From Syntrophomonadaceae bacterium (GTDB lineage: Bacteria; Bacillota; Syntrophomonadia; Syntrophomonadales; DTU052): a stretch of DNA of 63,233 bases. Both the position numbers and the translations under genes were made by a program. The stretch lies in assembly GCA_012728655.1 (NCBI GenBank), contig JAAYEQ010000006.1:1-63233 (forward strand). Reading direction: 5' to 3'. This document shows positions 31,434 to 40,554 of the stretch, piece by piece. Numbering within the stretch: the first letter of the stretch is position 1; each line of letters opens with the position of its first letter. The notes beneath the pieces were generated by a model. That model ran no database searches. It was not told the origin of the DNA and worked only from the letters and a program-made list of their open reading frames with translations.

Positions 31434-32156
31434 TTGTGGTGGACACTTTCGTGGAAAAAAGTGAAAATATTCTTAGTAGCAGCGGCTATGCTGACCTTGT
31501 TGACCGGAAGGATCTATGCCGGAGCCGATTCCGATGTCACCGCCTTGTCGTACGGTATTGCCGGGAAGACAATTGTGGTCGATCCGGGACATGGGGGGAT
31601 TGATTCGGGAGCGCTGGGCCGGCAGACCAAAGTGCCGGAGAAGGATATCACCCTGGCGATAGCCAAGAAGTTGGCGCAGGCTTTGAGCCAGGCCGGGGCT
31701 ATGGTGGTAATGACCAGGGAAACCGATACCGACCTCGCCGGCGATTTCGAGGGGAGCCTGTTGGAGAGAAAACGGCGTGATCTTTCCCGGAGGGTTGCCA
31801 AAGCCGAACAAGTGGAAGCGGATTTGTTCCTTTCCATCCATACCAATGCCGACCCGTCGCCGAGGTGGTACGGCGCCCAGACCTTCTATTATGCCAACAG
31901 CCCGGAAAGCCGTCTGCTGGCCAACTGTATTCAGGATGAGCTGGTTCGGGTTCTGGGGAATAATAAACGCAAGGCCAAAGAGGGTGTTTTTTATATAATG
32001 GAGAAAACAACCATGCCGACAGTAATTATTGAGGTCGGTTTTATCTCCAACCCGCGCGAGGAGCAACTCCTTTTGGATGAGCTGTATCAGAACAGGATTG
32101 CCTATGCCATCCTGTCAGGTGTGATAAAGTATTCAGCGGAGGAGGGAAAGCTATGA
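31434..32156 (+). CDS. Secreted N-acetylmuramoyl-L-alanine amidase (Amidase_3)
   Basis: Zinc amidase that cuts the bond between muramic acid and the peptide stem. A short signal peptide (about residues 1-29, KKVKIFLVAAAMLTLLTGRIYA) is followed directly by the catalytic domain: VVDPGHGGIDSGALG (zinc His), the glutamate region, SIHTNADPSP, and the C-terminal catalytic IEVGFISNPREEQLL. TTG start at 31434 after GGAGGGGAGTGGAAG. Its end overlaps the next start by 4 bases, so this wall enzyme is coupled to the AmmeMemoRadiSam genes. Confidence 0.9.
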   Translation: MWWTLSWKKVKIFLVAAAMLTLLTGRIYAGADSDVTALSYGIAGKTIVVDPGHGGIDSGALGRQTKVPEKDITLAIAKKLAQALSQAGAMVVMTRETDTDLAGDFEGSLLERKRRDLSRRVAKAEQVEADLFLSIHTNADPSPRWYGAQTFYYANSPESRLLANCIQDELVRVLGNNKRKAKEGVFYIMEKTTMPTVIIEVGFISNPREEQLLLDELYQNRIAYAILSGVIKYSAEEGKL

Positions 32157-33550
32157 TCGTGTACGGAGCCGTAGCCCCGCATCCGCCTATGTTGATCCCG
32201 GAGATTGGCAGGCGGGATTTAACGAAGGTGGAACAGACGGTAGCCGGGATGAACCGCCTGGCAGCGGAGATCGTCAAGAGGGACCCTCAAATCCTGGTAA
32301 TAATCACGCCCCACGGTAACGTGTTTCGCGATGCCGTTTCCATCCTGGGTGAACCTGAACTTACCGGCAATCTGGCGCATTTCGGACAGAGGAAGGTGGA
32401 GTTCCGGCATCCCAACCATCTCAAATTCCTGGAATTGCTGCAGGACAAGGCTGAAGCCCATCACATACCGGTGGCGGTGATTACCAGTAAGCAGGACAAG
32501 TACGGCTTGAATCCACACCTGGACCATGGGATTACCGTACCGCTGTATTATTTGAAACAGGGAGGGTTGGGGGATATCCCTTTGCTGGCCGTCAGTTACG
32601 GCATGATTTCCCTGGAAGACTTGTATCGGTTCGGTATGCTGATCCGGGAGACAGCTGAAGAACTCGGGCTTAGAACGGTGGTATTGGCATCCGGGGACAT
32701 GTCTCACCGTCTAAAAGAGGAAGGCCCCTACTCCTATCATCCCGATGGGCCAGTGTTTGATCGACAGGTGAAAGAGATGATCGAGCAGGGGCGGACGATG
32801 GATCTGCTGCGGATTCCCGCCGGCCTCCGGGAAAATGCCGGGGAATGCGGTTACCGTTCACTGGTTATCTTAATGGGAAGCATGGATGGTCACAGCTTTA
32901 CCCCCGAGGTATTCTCTTACGAAGGACCCTTTGGGGTGGGATACCTGGTGGCGGGCCTTAACCCGGATGGGGGTCGGACAACCAGCCTGTATTCCCAGTT
33001 GGTGCAGCAGAAACAGCAGAAGATCAAGGAAAGACGGGAGAGGGAATCCCCACTGGTGAGATGGGCCCGGCAGTCGCTGGAAGCCTATATCGAATCGGGA
33101 CGGAGGCTTCCGCCGCCCGACCCGCTGCCGGAGGAAATGAATTACGCTGCTGCCGCTTTTGTTTCCCTTAAGAAGGACGGGCAGTTGCGCGGGTGTATCG
33201 GCACCCTCCAACCGGTACGGGCCAACCTGGCCTTGGAGATACGTGAGAATGCGATCAGCGCCGGAACTCAGGATTACCGTTTTTCGCCGGTGCGGAAGGA
33301 GGAACTCCCGGAACTGGAATACTCAGTTGATGTCCTCAGCCCGCCGGAGCCGGTGCAGAGCATTGCTGAGCTGGATCCCAAGCGGTACGGGGTAATTGTG
33401 CGCCAGGGCTCCAAGTCGGGGGTGCTGCTCCCGGACCTGGAGGGGGTGGAGACCGCCCAGCAGCAGGTGGATATCGCCATGCAGAAGGCTGGGATTCGTC
33501 CGGGGACCAAGGTAGAGCTGGAAAGGTTCGAGGTAAGGCGGTTTTATTGA
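32153..33550 (+). CDS. AmmeMemoRadiSam protein: LigB/Memo-like domain fused to AMMECR1
   Basis: 465 residues in two parts. Residues about 1-270 have the class III extradiol dioxygenase/LigB-like fold to which Memo belongs (APHPPMLIPEIGR, IITPHGNVFRD, ASGDMSHRLKEEGPY). Residues about 295-460 are an AMMECR1 domain (AAFVSLKKDGQLRGCIGTL, GTQDYRFSPVRKEELPELEYSVDVLS). The reaction is unknown; AMMECR1, Memo and a radical SAM protein co-occur across bacteria and archaea, which gave the system its name. Overlaps the amidase upstream and the radical SAM gene downstream by 4 bases each. Confidence 0.92.
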   Translation: MIVYGAVAPHPPMLIPEIGRRDLTKVEQTVAGMNRLAAEIVKRDPQILVIITPHGNVFRDAVSILGEPELTGNLAHFGQRKVEFRHPNHLKFLELLQDKAEAHHIPVAVITSKQDKYGLNPHLDHGITVPLYYLKQGGLGDIPLLAVSYGMISLEDLYRFGMLIRETAEELGLRTVVLASGDMSHRLKEEGPYSYHPDGPVFDRQVKEMIEQGRTMDLLRIPAGLRENAGECGYRSLVILMGSMDGHSFTPEVFSYEGPFGVGYLVAGLNPDGGRTTSLYSQLVQQKQQKIKERRERESPLVRWARQSLEAYIESGRRLPPPDPLPEEMNYAAAAFVSLKKDGQLRGCIGTLQPVRANLALEIRENAISAGTQDYRFSPVRKEELPELEYSVDVLSPPEPVQSIAELDPKRYGVIVRQGSKSGVLLPDLEGVETAQQQVDIAMQKAGIRPGTKVELERFEVRRFY

Positions 33551-34542
33551 TGAAAGCGGAGGTTGCCTTTTATCGCCGTCTGGAAGAGAAAAACGTCAAC
33601 TGTGAGGTCTGTCCTCACAACTGCCGGATCAAGCCCGGACGAAGAGGGATCTGCCGGGTGCGGGTAAACCTGGACGGGACCCTTTATGCCACCAATTACG
33701 GTGAGCATTCCTCGATCGCCGTGGATCCAATTGAAAAAAAGCCGCTTTACCACTTCTTCCCGGGCCGGAACATACTGTCGGTGGGGACGGTGGGCTGTAA
33801 TTTTTCCTGTGGTTTCTGCCAGAACTACCGGATCGCCCATGAGGATGCACCCACCAGGTTCCTGTCGCCTGATGAACTGTTGAGGCTGGCCGAGGAATGT
33901 CGGGCCCGGGATTCTGTAGGTGTGGCCTACACCTACTCCGAGCCCCTGATGTGGTACGAATATCTGCGGGATGTCCTCCCGGTAATCAAGGAAGCCGGAT
34001 TCAAAAATGTCCTGGTGACCAACGGGTATATCAATCCGCAGCCTTTGGAAGCCGTCCTTCCCCATATCGATGCCCTCAACATTGACCTCAAGTCCTTTTC
34101 CGAGGAGTTCTACCGCCGGCAGTGCGGCGGGCGACTGGAACCGGTAAAGGAAACCATTAAGTTGTGTGCGGGCCGCACTCATGTTGAGGTCACTACTCTG
34201 TTGGTCACCGGATTGAATGATACCCCGGAAGAGATCGATGAACTTTCACGATGGCTTGCCGGGATCGATCCTTCCATACCCCTGCACCTTTCCGCCTATT
34301 TCCCGGCTTATAAAGTAAGCCTGCCCCCGACCAGCCGCGCCACCATGGCCATGGCCCGCGAGGTTGCAGCTCGAAATCTGAATTATGTATATGTAGGCAA
34401 CATGGCAGGGTTTGAAAATGACACCCTGTGTCCCCATTGCCGGGCGCTCCTGGTGAGCAGGCGCGGCTACCAAGTCCGGATCGACAACCTGGATGGGGAT
34501 CGCTGTGCCGTATGCGGTCAAACCGCACCGCTGGTAAATTGA
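33547..34542 (+). CDS. amrS: AmmeMemoRadiSam radical SAM enzyme
   Basis: Radical SAM protein of the same system, related to pyruvate formate-lyase activating enzymes. The [4Fe-4S] motif is CNFSCGFC (about residues 80-87). Extra cysteine sets occur at both ends: CEVCPHNC (about 19-26) plus GICRVR, and CPHC..CAVC in the last 40 residues, suggesting auxiliary metal binding. 331 residues is typical. Substrate unknown. ATGA overlap with the AMMECR1 fusion gene shows strict co-expression. Confidence 0.93.
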   Translation: MMKAEVAFYRRLEEKNVNCEVCPHNCRIKPGRRGICRVRVNLDGTLYATNYGEHSSIAVDPIEKKPLYHFFPGRNILSVGTVGCNFSCGFCQNYRIAHEDAPTRFLSPDELLRLAEECRARDSVGVAYTYSEPLMWYEYLRDVLPVIKEAGFKNVLVTNGYINPQPLEAVLPHIDALNIDLKSFSEEFYRRQCGGRLEPVKETIKLCAGRTHVEVTTLLVTGLNDTPEEIDELSRWLAGIDPSIPLHLSAYFPAYKVSLPPTSRATMAMAREVAARNLNYVYVGNMAGFENDTLCPHCRALLVSRRGYQVRIDNLDGDRCAVCGQTAPLVN

Positions 34543-34633
34543 GATAAAAGAAGGTTTTAGCCGTTAGAGTGAGAATATAAAAGCATATGCAGACGAGCCG
34601 GACAGCTTTAAACTGTGAAAGGAGGAAAAATGA

Positions 34634-35413
34634 ATGGAGTTTAACAACCTGTTGTTCGAAAAGGACGGAGCTATCGCTGTAATTACGATTAATCGACCCA
34701 AAGCGCTTAACGCCTTGAACTCGGAGGTCTTAAAAGACCTGGACCGGGCCATTGACCTGGTTGACGCGGATGATAAGATTCAGGCGGTTATTATAACCGG
34801 AGCCGGCAAGGCCTTTGTCGCCGGTGCGGACATTGTGGCCATGCAGAGCCAGACCGCGGTTGAAGGTAAGGTTTTCGGAGCTTTGGGGCAGGGAGTGTTC
34901 CTCAAGCTGGAGAAGATGCTCAAGCCGGTCATTGCGGCCATTAACGGATTTGCCCTGGGAGGCGGCTGCGAACTGGCGATGGCCTGTGACATCAGGATAG
35001 CTTCGGATCAGGCCAAGTTCGGGCAGCCGGAAGTCGGATTGGGGATTATTCCGGGGTTTGCCGGAACACAGCGGATGCCGCGTCTAATTGGCGCCGGTCT
35101 GGCCAAAGAACTGATCTTTACCGGCGACATGATCGATGCCAACCGGGCACTGGAGATAGGTCTGGTCAACCGGGTGGTACCGGCGGATCAGCTTATGGAT
35201 GAAGCCAAGAAACTGGCCCAGAAGATCATTTCCAAGGCCCCCCTGGCGGTCCGCTTTGCCAAGCAGGCCATCAATGAGGGCCTGCAGGTGGATCTGGAAA
35301 GAGGCCAGTTGATCGAACTGGATCTCCTTTCCCTGTGCTTCTCTACCGAGGACCAAAAGGAAGGAATGAAGGCCTTCATCGAAAAGAGGCAAGCGGTATT
35401 CAAAGGGAAGTAA
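34634..35413 (+). CDS. Enoyl-CoA hydratase (crotonase)
   Basis: Hydrates trans-2-enoyl-CoA, for example crotonyl-CoA to 3-hydroxybutyryl-CoA. Crotonase fold with oxyanion-hole stretch AGADIVAM (about residue 64) and NGFALGGGCELAMACDIR, catalytic glutamates in the FGQPEVGLGIIPGFAGTQR region. 259 residues is typical. GGAGG lies before ATG 34634. It stands alone before a terminator, away from the hbd/crotonase pair at 60-62 kb; the two crotonases are related but clearly different. Confidence 0.92.
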   Translation: MEFNNLLFEKDGAIAVITINRPKALNALNSEVLKDLDRAIDLVDADDKIQAVIITGAGKAFVAGADIVAMQSQTAVEGKVFGALGQGVFLKLEKMLKPVIAAINGFALGGGCELAMACDIRIASDQAKFGQPEVGLGIIPGFAGTQRMPRLIGAGLAKELIFTGDMIDANRALEIGLVNRVVPADQLMDEAKKLAQKIISKAPLAVRFAKQAINEGLQVDLERGQLIELDLLSLCFSTEDQKEGMKAFIEKRQAVFKGK

Positions 35414-35528
35414 ACCGAATCTGCATTGCCGTTATTTAGCCTCCGTTGGAATCCGACCGAGAGTGATGCCCGAAGCCCCGGGCGTCACTCCGGCAGCCGA
35501 ACCGAAACCATTACCGTAAAAGATACCC

Positions 35529-35558
35529 GCCCCGGAGAACCCTCCGGGGCTTGCATTT
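35529..35558 (+). terminator. Terminator between crotonase and the arg operon
   Basis: Stem GCCCCGGAG / CTCCGGGGC (9 bp), loop AACC, then TTGCATTT. Insulates the arg promoter from upstream transcription. Confidence 0.7.
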
Positions 35559-35676
35559 ATCAAAGTATACACAGGTGCCGCAGCAGCCTGCAGAGGCTGC
35601 CGCCCGCGAAGGTTGAACGTTGCTATTTGCAGAATACGCGTTGGTACCGCTGGCTTTTAGTGTTAAAAATAATCCA

Positions 35677-35711
35677 TTGCAAAAATATACACGCAAATGT
35701 ATAATTATAAA
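35677..35711 (+). promoter_or_regulatory. arg operon promoter with tandem ARG boxes
   Basis: A SigA promoter TTGCAA (35677-35682), 17-base spacer, TATAAT (35700-35705). Two ArgR-type boxes cover it: TGCAAAAATATACA (35678-35691), one mismatch to TGNATWWWWATNCA, and TGTATAATTATAAA (35698-35711), one mismatch. Their centres are 20 bases apart, the spacing of tandem 18-bp ARG boxes. The upstream box overlaps the -35 and the downstream one the -10, so repression by arginine-bound ArgR is expected. No argR gene is in the window. Confidence 0.75.
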
Positions 35712-35736
35712 ATAGCGTTACCGGGAGGCGTGTTAT

Positions 35737-36774
35737 GTGATTAGAGTAGTTATCATCGGAGATGGTTATACCGCTGCCGACCTGGTGCGGATACTCTCCC
35801 TGCATGAAAAGGTCCGGATAACGGCGGTCACCAGTGTTGAAAATGTGGGGGCGAAGCTCTCCGAGCTCTACCCGAGTTTAACCGGTCTGGTGGATATAAC
35901 CTTGCAGGAGACCGATCTCGACCAATTAAAAACCCGGGCCGATGCAGCCTTTCTGGCTCTGCCTCATGGGCTCTCGGTGCCTATCGTGGCGGAGTTGGTG
36001 GAGAGCGGGATCAAGTGTGTTGACCTGGGAGCCGACTTCCGATTGAAGGATGTTGAGGTATACAAGAAGCATTACCAACTGGAGCACGGGCGCCCGGATC
36101 TTCTCCGGGAAGCGGTCTACGGGCTCCCGGAAATATACCGGCAAGAGGTAAAAACGGCCAGGATTGTTGCCAATCCCGGGTGCTACCCGACCGGAGCCAT
36201 CCTGGGCCTGGCCCCGCTGCTGAGAACAGGGCTCATCTCCAGCAAAGGGATCATCGTCGATTCCAAATCAGGGGTTACCGGAGCCGGCCGCGGTTTGAGC
36301 CGGAACACCCATTTCTGCGAGGTCAACGAGGGATTCAAGGCCTACGGAGTGGGGAATCATCGCCATGCCCCCGAGATCGAACAGGAGTTGAGCGCGGCTG
36401 CAGGGGAGAAGATATCAATTACCTTTACCCCGCACCTGGTGCCGATGAGCCGCGGCATTCTTACCACCGCTTATGCCGAGATGAAACCGGGGGTAAGGCC
36501 GGACGAGATCCGCGGGGCTTTGGAGGAATCCTATGGCAGTGAGAGATTCGTCAAGGTGCTGCCGGCGGGAACCTATCCTCAGACCCGGTGGGTCTACGGC
36601 AGCAATTATGTTCACATTGGAGTTTTCGTCAATCCGGATGATGGTCGGGTTATAGTGATCACCGCCATTGACAACCTGACCAAGGGAGCTTCCGGCCAAG
36701 CGGTGCAGAATTTTAACCTGCTCTTCGGCCTGGATGAGGCGGAGGCTCTGAAAGCCCCGGCCATATACCCGTAG
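35737..36774 (+). CDS. argC: N-acetyl-gamma-glutamyl-phosphate reductase
   Basis: Third step of arginine synthesis: NADPH reduction of N-acetylglutamyl phosphate to the semialdehyde. N-terminal Rossmann motif IIGDGYTAADLVRIL, active-site cysteine in ANPGCYPTGA (about residue 148), and HRHAPEIEQEL. 345 residues. The GTG start is 8 bases after GGGAGG. First gene of the arg cluster, directly behind the ARG-box promoter. Confidence 0.97.
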   Translation: MIRVVIIGDGYTAADLVRILSLHEKVRITAVTSVENVGAKLSELYPSLTGLVDITLQETDLDQLKTRADAAFLALPHGLSVPIVAELVESGIKCVDLGADFRLKDVEVYKKHYQLEHGRPDLLREAVYGLPEIYRQEVKTARIVANPGCYPTGAILGLAPLLRTGLISSKGIIVDSKSGVTGAGRGLSRNTHFCEVNEGFKAYGVGNHRHAPEIEQELSAAAGEKISITFTPHLVPMSRGILTTAYAEMKPGVRPDEIRGALEESYGSERFVKVLPAGTYPQTRWVYGSNYVHIGVFVNPDDGRVIVITAIDNLTKGASGQAVQNFNLLFGLDEAEALKAPAIYP

Positions 36775-36911
36775 CGAAGGGGTCCCGTCACTGTAATCGA
36801 AAAAACGCAGGAGGCGGGTTGTTGACGGGTTGGACCTCCGTGATAGCGGCGCGTTGGTCAGGGGAAGCATATCAGTATCGACGGAATATATTCAACAGGA
36901 GGATTCATGTC

Positions 36912-38114
36912 TTGAGAATGGTTGAAGAAGGGGTAACATTCCCCCAAGGCTTTCTGGCCGCGGGGGTTGAGGCTCATATAAAGAAAAAAGATGTGGACCT
37001 GGCGGTAGTCTATTCCGAGGATCCCTGTCAGGCGGCCGGGGTATTCACCACCAACAAGGTACAGGCCTCCTGTGTTTCTTACACCCGCCGGGCGGTAGAG
37101 CAGGGCCCGGTTAGAGCCCTGGTGGTGAACAGCGGCAATGCCAACGCCTGTACCGGTCCCCAGGGGGTGGAGGATACCATACAGATGGCTCGCCTGGTGG
37201 CCGGGGAGTTGGGTATTGAGCCCCATGAGGTCCTGGTGGCCTCAACCGGGGTGATCGGGGTCAACCTGCCCATGGACCGGATCGCCGGGGGTATTAAAAA
37301 GGCCTGCAGCCAACTTTCTAAGGACGGAGGAGAAAGCGCATCCGCAGCCATAATGACTACCGATACCGTTCCCAAGCAAGCGGGAGCCGAGTTGACCATC
37401 GGGGACTGCGCCGTGAGGATAGGTGCGATGGCCAAGGGTTCGGGGATGATACACCCCAACATGGCCACCATGCTGGCCTTTATCACTACCGATGCGGCTA
37501 TCACCCGTGAATGCCTTCAACAGGCTCTGCGTGATGCCACCGCCATTTCGTTTAACATGATCAGTGTCGATGGTGATACCTCCACCAACGATATGGCCGT
37601 GATCATGGCCAACGGACGGGCCGGGAATGAGATAATAGCGAGCCCCGCCTCGGAAAGCTACTCTCTTTTCAAAAGTGCCCTCGACCAGGTGTGCATTGCG
37701 CTGGCCAAAATGATTGCCCGGGACGGAGAGGGGGCCACGCGCCTGATCGAGGTGGAGGTGGCCGGAGCCAAGGATGACGGCGAAGCCAGGACGGTGGCCC
37801 GCTCTATCGTGTCATCGAACCTTTTCAAGGCGGCAGTCTACGGTGAGGATGCCAATTGGGGCAGGATAATCTGCGCCACGGGCTACTCCGGAGCCGACAT
37901 AAATCCCGATACGGTGGATATCTGGCTGGGCCGGCAGCAGGTGGCCCGCGGCGGGGGCGGGGTGCCTTTCGACGAGGACCTGGCCCGGGAAGACCTGGCT
38001 CAGGAGGTGGTCAAGGTCAGGCTGCATCTCAACCAGGGAACCGGCCGGGCCACTGCCTGGGGATGCGACCTGACCTACGATTATGTAAGGATAAACGCCA
38101 GCTACCGAAGCTGA
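36912..38114 (+). CDS. argJ: Glutamate N-acetyltransferase / ornithine acetyltransferase
   Basis: Recycles the acetyl group from N-acetylornithine to glutamate (step 5) and may also use acetyl-CoA (step 1). Self-cleaving Ntn-type proenzyme: the nucleophilic threonine is in HPNMATMLAFITTDA (about residue 180). About 400 residues. Start is most likely TTG 36912, 9 bases after AGGAGG (36897-36902); an in-frame ATG at 36918 is next. An ATG at 36907 in another frame reads ATG-TCT-TGA only, a three-codon frame placed between the ribosome-binding site and the start. Confidence 0.96.
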   Translation: MRMVEEGVTFPQGFLAAGVEAHIKKKDVDLAVVYSEDPCQAAGVFTTNKVQASCVSYTRRAVEQGPVRALVVNSGNANACTGPQGVEDTIQMARLVAGELGIEPHEVLVASTGVIGVNLPMDRIAGGIKKACSQLSKDGGESASAAIMTTDTVPKQAGAELTIGDCAVRIGAMAKGSGMIHPNMATMLAFITTDAAITRECLQQALRDATAISFNMISVDGDTSTNDMAVIMANGRAGNEIIASPASESYSLFKSALDQVCIALAKMIARDGEGATRLIEVEVAGAKDDGEARTVARSIVSSNLFKAAVYGEDANWGRIICATGYSGADINPDTVDIWLGRQQVARGGGGVPFDEDLAREDLAQEVVKVRLHLNQGTGRATAWGCDLTYDYVRINASYRS

Positions 38115-38213
38115 GAATAAAGAAAAACACCTTTTGTGATAATCAGCGACACGGCCGGAGGCGGCCTGCCATTGGTGCAGGAGAGGGGGGCCGTGATGAT
38201 GAGGGGAGATAAA

Positions 38214-39074
38214 ATGGTTTCGGCATACGAAAAGGCTCAGATCATTGTGGAGGCACTGCCGTACATAAAGGCATTTTACGGCCGGACCGTAGTGGTGAAG
38301 TATGGAGGAGCGGCCATGGGGGCTCCGGAACTACAGGATGCGGTAATGCAGGACCTGGTGCTTATGAAATACGTGGGTATGAACCCGGTGGTAGTTCACG
38401 GCGGGGGGCCCGAAATAACCGGCATGCTTAACCGGTTGGGGATTAAAACCAGGTTTGTCAAGGGGCTCCGGGTTACCGATCCCGAAGTGATGGAAGTTGT
38501 GGAGATGGTCCTGGTGGGCAAGATCAACAAGCAGATCGTGGCTGGCATCAACCGGTGCGGCGGCAAGGCCATCGGTCTGTCCGGAAAGGACGGGGGCCTG
38601 ATCCAGGCGGTGCAGATGAATGGGGCCGAAGACCTGGGCTGTGTGGGAGAGGTTACCCGTATCAATCCCTGTGTTCTGAAACCGCTGCTGGAGGCCGGTT
38701 ACATTCCGGTGATAGCCCCTATCGGTATCGGGTATGATGGCACGACTTACAACATCAACGCCGACCATGTTGCCAGCAAGATCGCGGTGGCGCTGGAGGC
38801 CGACAAGCTGATCCTTCTGACCGATGTCCCGGGGATCCTGGCCGAACCGGACGACCCGGCCAGCCTTATTTCCAGCATTCGCGTGTCTGAGATACCCGAT
38901 CTGATCGATGCCGGTATAATCAGCGGAGGAATGATCCCCAAAGTCGAGTGCTGCATCCACGCCCTGGAAAACGGGGTGGCCCGTACCCACATTATAGACG
39001 GCCGGGTTCCGCATTCCATCCTGCTGGAGGTGTTAACCGACCAGGGAAGCGGAACTATGGTGGTCATGGGATAG
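38214..39074 (+). CDS. argB: Acetylglutamate kinase
   Basis: Phosphorylates N-acetylglutamate (step 2), usually the arginine-inhibited step. Amino-acid-kinase fold: VVKYGGAAMG (ATP), VVHGGGPEITGMLNRLG, INADHVASKIAVAL and GGMIPKVECCIHAL. 286 residues from ATG 38214, which has GGGGAG seven bases upstream and gives the family start before KAQIIVEALPYIKAF; GTG/ATG codons at 38193-38199 and an ATG at 38136 are longer alternatives. The extra N-terminal helix suggests the hexameric, arginine-sensitive type. Confidence 0.96.
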   Translation: MVSAYEKAQIIVEALPYIKAFYGRTVVVKYGGAAMGAPELQDAVMQDLVLMKYVGMNPVVVHGGGPEITGMLNRLGIKTRFVKGLRVTDPEVMEVVEMVLVGKINKQIVAGINRCGGKAIGLSGKDGGLIQAVQMNGAEDLGCVGEVTRINPCVLKPLLEAGYIPVIAPIGIGYDGTTYNINADHVASKIAVALEADKLILLTDVPGILAEPDDPASLISSIRVSEIPDLIDAGIISGGMIPKVECCIHALENGVARTHIIDGRVPHSILLEVLTDQGSGTMVVMG

Positions 39075-39237
39075 GTGCAACCGGCACCTCTCCGGAGCAG
39101 GGAGAGGGAACCACTGTTTAAACCCCTCGGGTTGATATACCCGGGCAGCCGGGGCCGGGAACGGGGCCGTAAAAGCTCCGACCACAGGGGCGAGCCGGCC
39201 GCGACCGACGGGGGTATAGGATGAGGAGGTTGTTACG

Positions 39238-40431
39238 TTGAATAACCGGACGGTTATCGATAAAGGACACCAGTATGTAATGAACACCTACGGGCGTTCT
39301 CCTGTAGCCTTGGTTAAAGGCCGGGGGAGCAGGGTGTGGGATGCCGACGGCAAGCAGTACCTGGACTTTATGAGCGGGATTGCCGTATGTGCCTTGGGTC
39401 ATGGCCACCCGGAGTTGACCGCGGTTTTGCGGGAGCAGGGGGAGAAGCTGTGGCACTGTTCCAATATTTTCTGGAATGTTCCCCAGGTGGAATTGGCGGA
39501 GAAACTCTGTCAGGCCACGGGCATGGATAAGGCCTTCTTTGCCAACAGCGGAGCGGAGGCCAATGAGGGAGCCATCAAGCTGGCCCGCAAGTACTTCCGG
39601 CGGCAGGGCCGCAACCGTTATCGGATTATCGCGTTTCAGAACTCATTCCACGGGCGGACCACCGGGGCTCTGGCTCTTACCGGACAGACCAAGTACCAGC
39701 AGGGGTTTGAGCCTTTACTGCCCGGGGTTGATTTTGCTGAATTCAACAACCTGGCTTCGGTGGAAGCTCTCGTAACCGATGAGACCTGTGCCGTTATAGT
39801 GGAACCCGTTCAGGGCGAAGGAGGGGTAAACCCTGCCGAGCCTTCCTTCATACAGGGACTGCGCGATTTGTGCACCGAGAAAGGGATCCTTTTGATCCTC
39901 GACGAGGTCCAGTGTGGATTCGGCCGCACGGGGACGATGATGGGTTACCAGCAGTATAACATCAAGCCCGATATCGTAACGTTGGCCAAGGCTCTGGGCG
40001 GAGGATTCCCCATCAGTGCCCTGCTGGCCCGCGGCGAGGTAGCGGACGGTTTTGCTCCCGGGGACCATGCGTCAACCTTCGGGGGGAATCCCCTGGCCTG
40101 TGCGGTGGGCCTCAAGATGATAGAGATAATATCCAATCCCTCCTTCCTGGAGCAGGTAAACGCTACCGGCGACTACCTGCGCCGGAAGCTGGAAGGGGTA
40201 GTGGAGAGGGACGGAAGAGCCGTCACCGTCAAAGGGCTGGGTTTGCTGCTGGGGATCGAGTTTTCGATCGAGGTCAAAGGACTGGTTGATACCTGCCTCA
40301 AAAATGGGCTGCTGCTTATCGCCGCAGGGCCCCGGGTGCTCAGGCTGGTACCGCCTCTGAACATAACTCGGACCGAGGTGGACGAAGCTGTCGGCATTCT
40401 GGAGCAGTCCCTCCAGGAATGGGATCCATAA
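39238..40431 (+). CDS. argD: Acetylornithine aminotransferase
   Basis: PLP enzyme that makes N-acetylornithine from the semialdehyde (step 4). Class III aminotransferase, 397 residues: FANSGAEANEGAIKLARK (phosphate binding), SFHGRTTGALA, ILDEVQCGFGRTG, and the PLP lysine in TLAKALGGGFP (about 247). TTG start after GAGGAGG. It lies 163 bases after argB in a GC-rich gap with no clear promoter. Confidence 0.96.
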   Translation: MNNRTVIDKGHQYVMNTYGRSPVALVKGRGSRVWDADGKQYLDFMSGIAVCALGHGHPELTAVLREQGEKLWHCSNIFWNVPQVELAEKLCQATGMDKAFFANSGAEANEGAIKLARKYFRRQGRNRYRIIAFQNSFHGRTTGALALTGQTKYQQGFEPLLPGVDFAEFNNLASVEALVTDETCAVIVEPVQGEGGVNPAEPSFIQGLRDLCTEKGILLILDEVQCGFGRTGTMMGYQQYNIKPDIVTLAKALGGGFPISALLARGEVADGFAPGDHASTFGGNPLACAVGLKMIEIISNPSFLEQVNATGDYLRRKLEGVVERDGRAVTVKGLGLLLGIEFSIEVKGLVDTCLKNGLLLIAAGPRVLRLVPPLNITRTEVDEAVGILEQSLQEWDP

Positions 40432-40554
40432 ACGGCTTGCTTTTGCGAGGGGATGGCAGGATAGAGCTGGGGAGAAGGGACCGTATCACACAGCATCGTT
40501 CCAGGCCATACCACCTGATGCATGAGGGTAGATGTATGAAAGGGGATAGGATAA

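Larger units (their letters stand above)
35414..35736. other. 323-base gap before argC
   Basis: Contains the terminator (35529-35558), the promoter/operator (35677-35711) and the argC ribosome-binding site GGGAGG at 35723-35728. The first 115 bases show no feature. Confidence 0.7.

Noticed and set aside
35414-35736. T-box or riboswitch leader for the arg cluster
   Set aside because: No AGGGTGGTACCGCG-type T-box motif or known riboswitch core was seen; the tandem ARG boxes explain regulation better.
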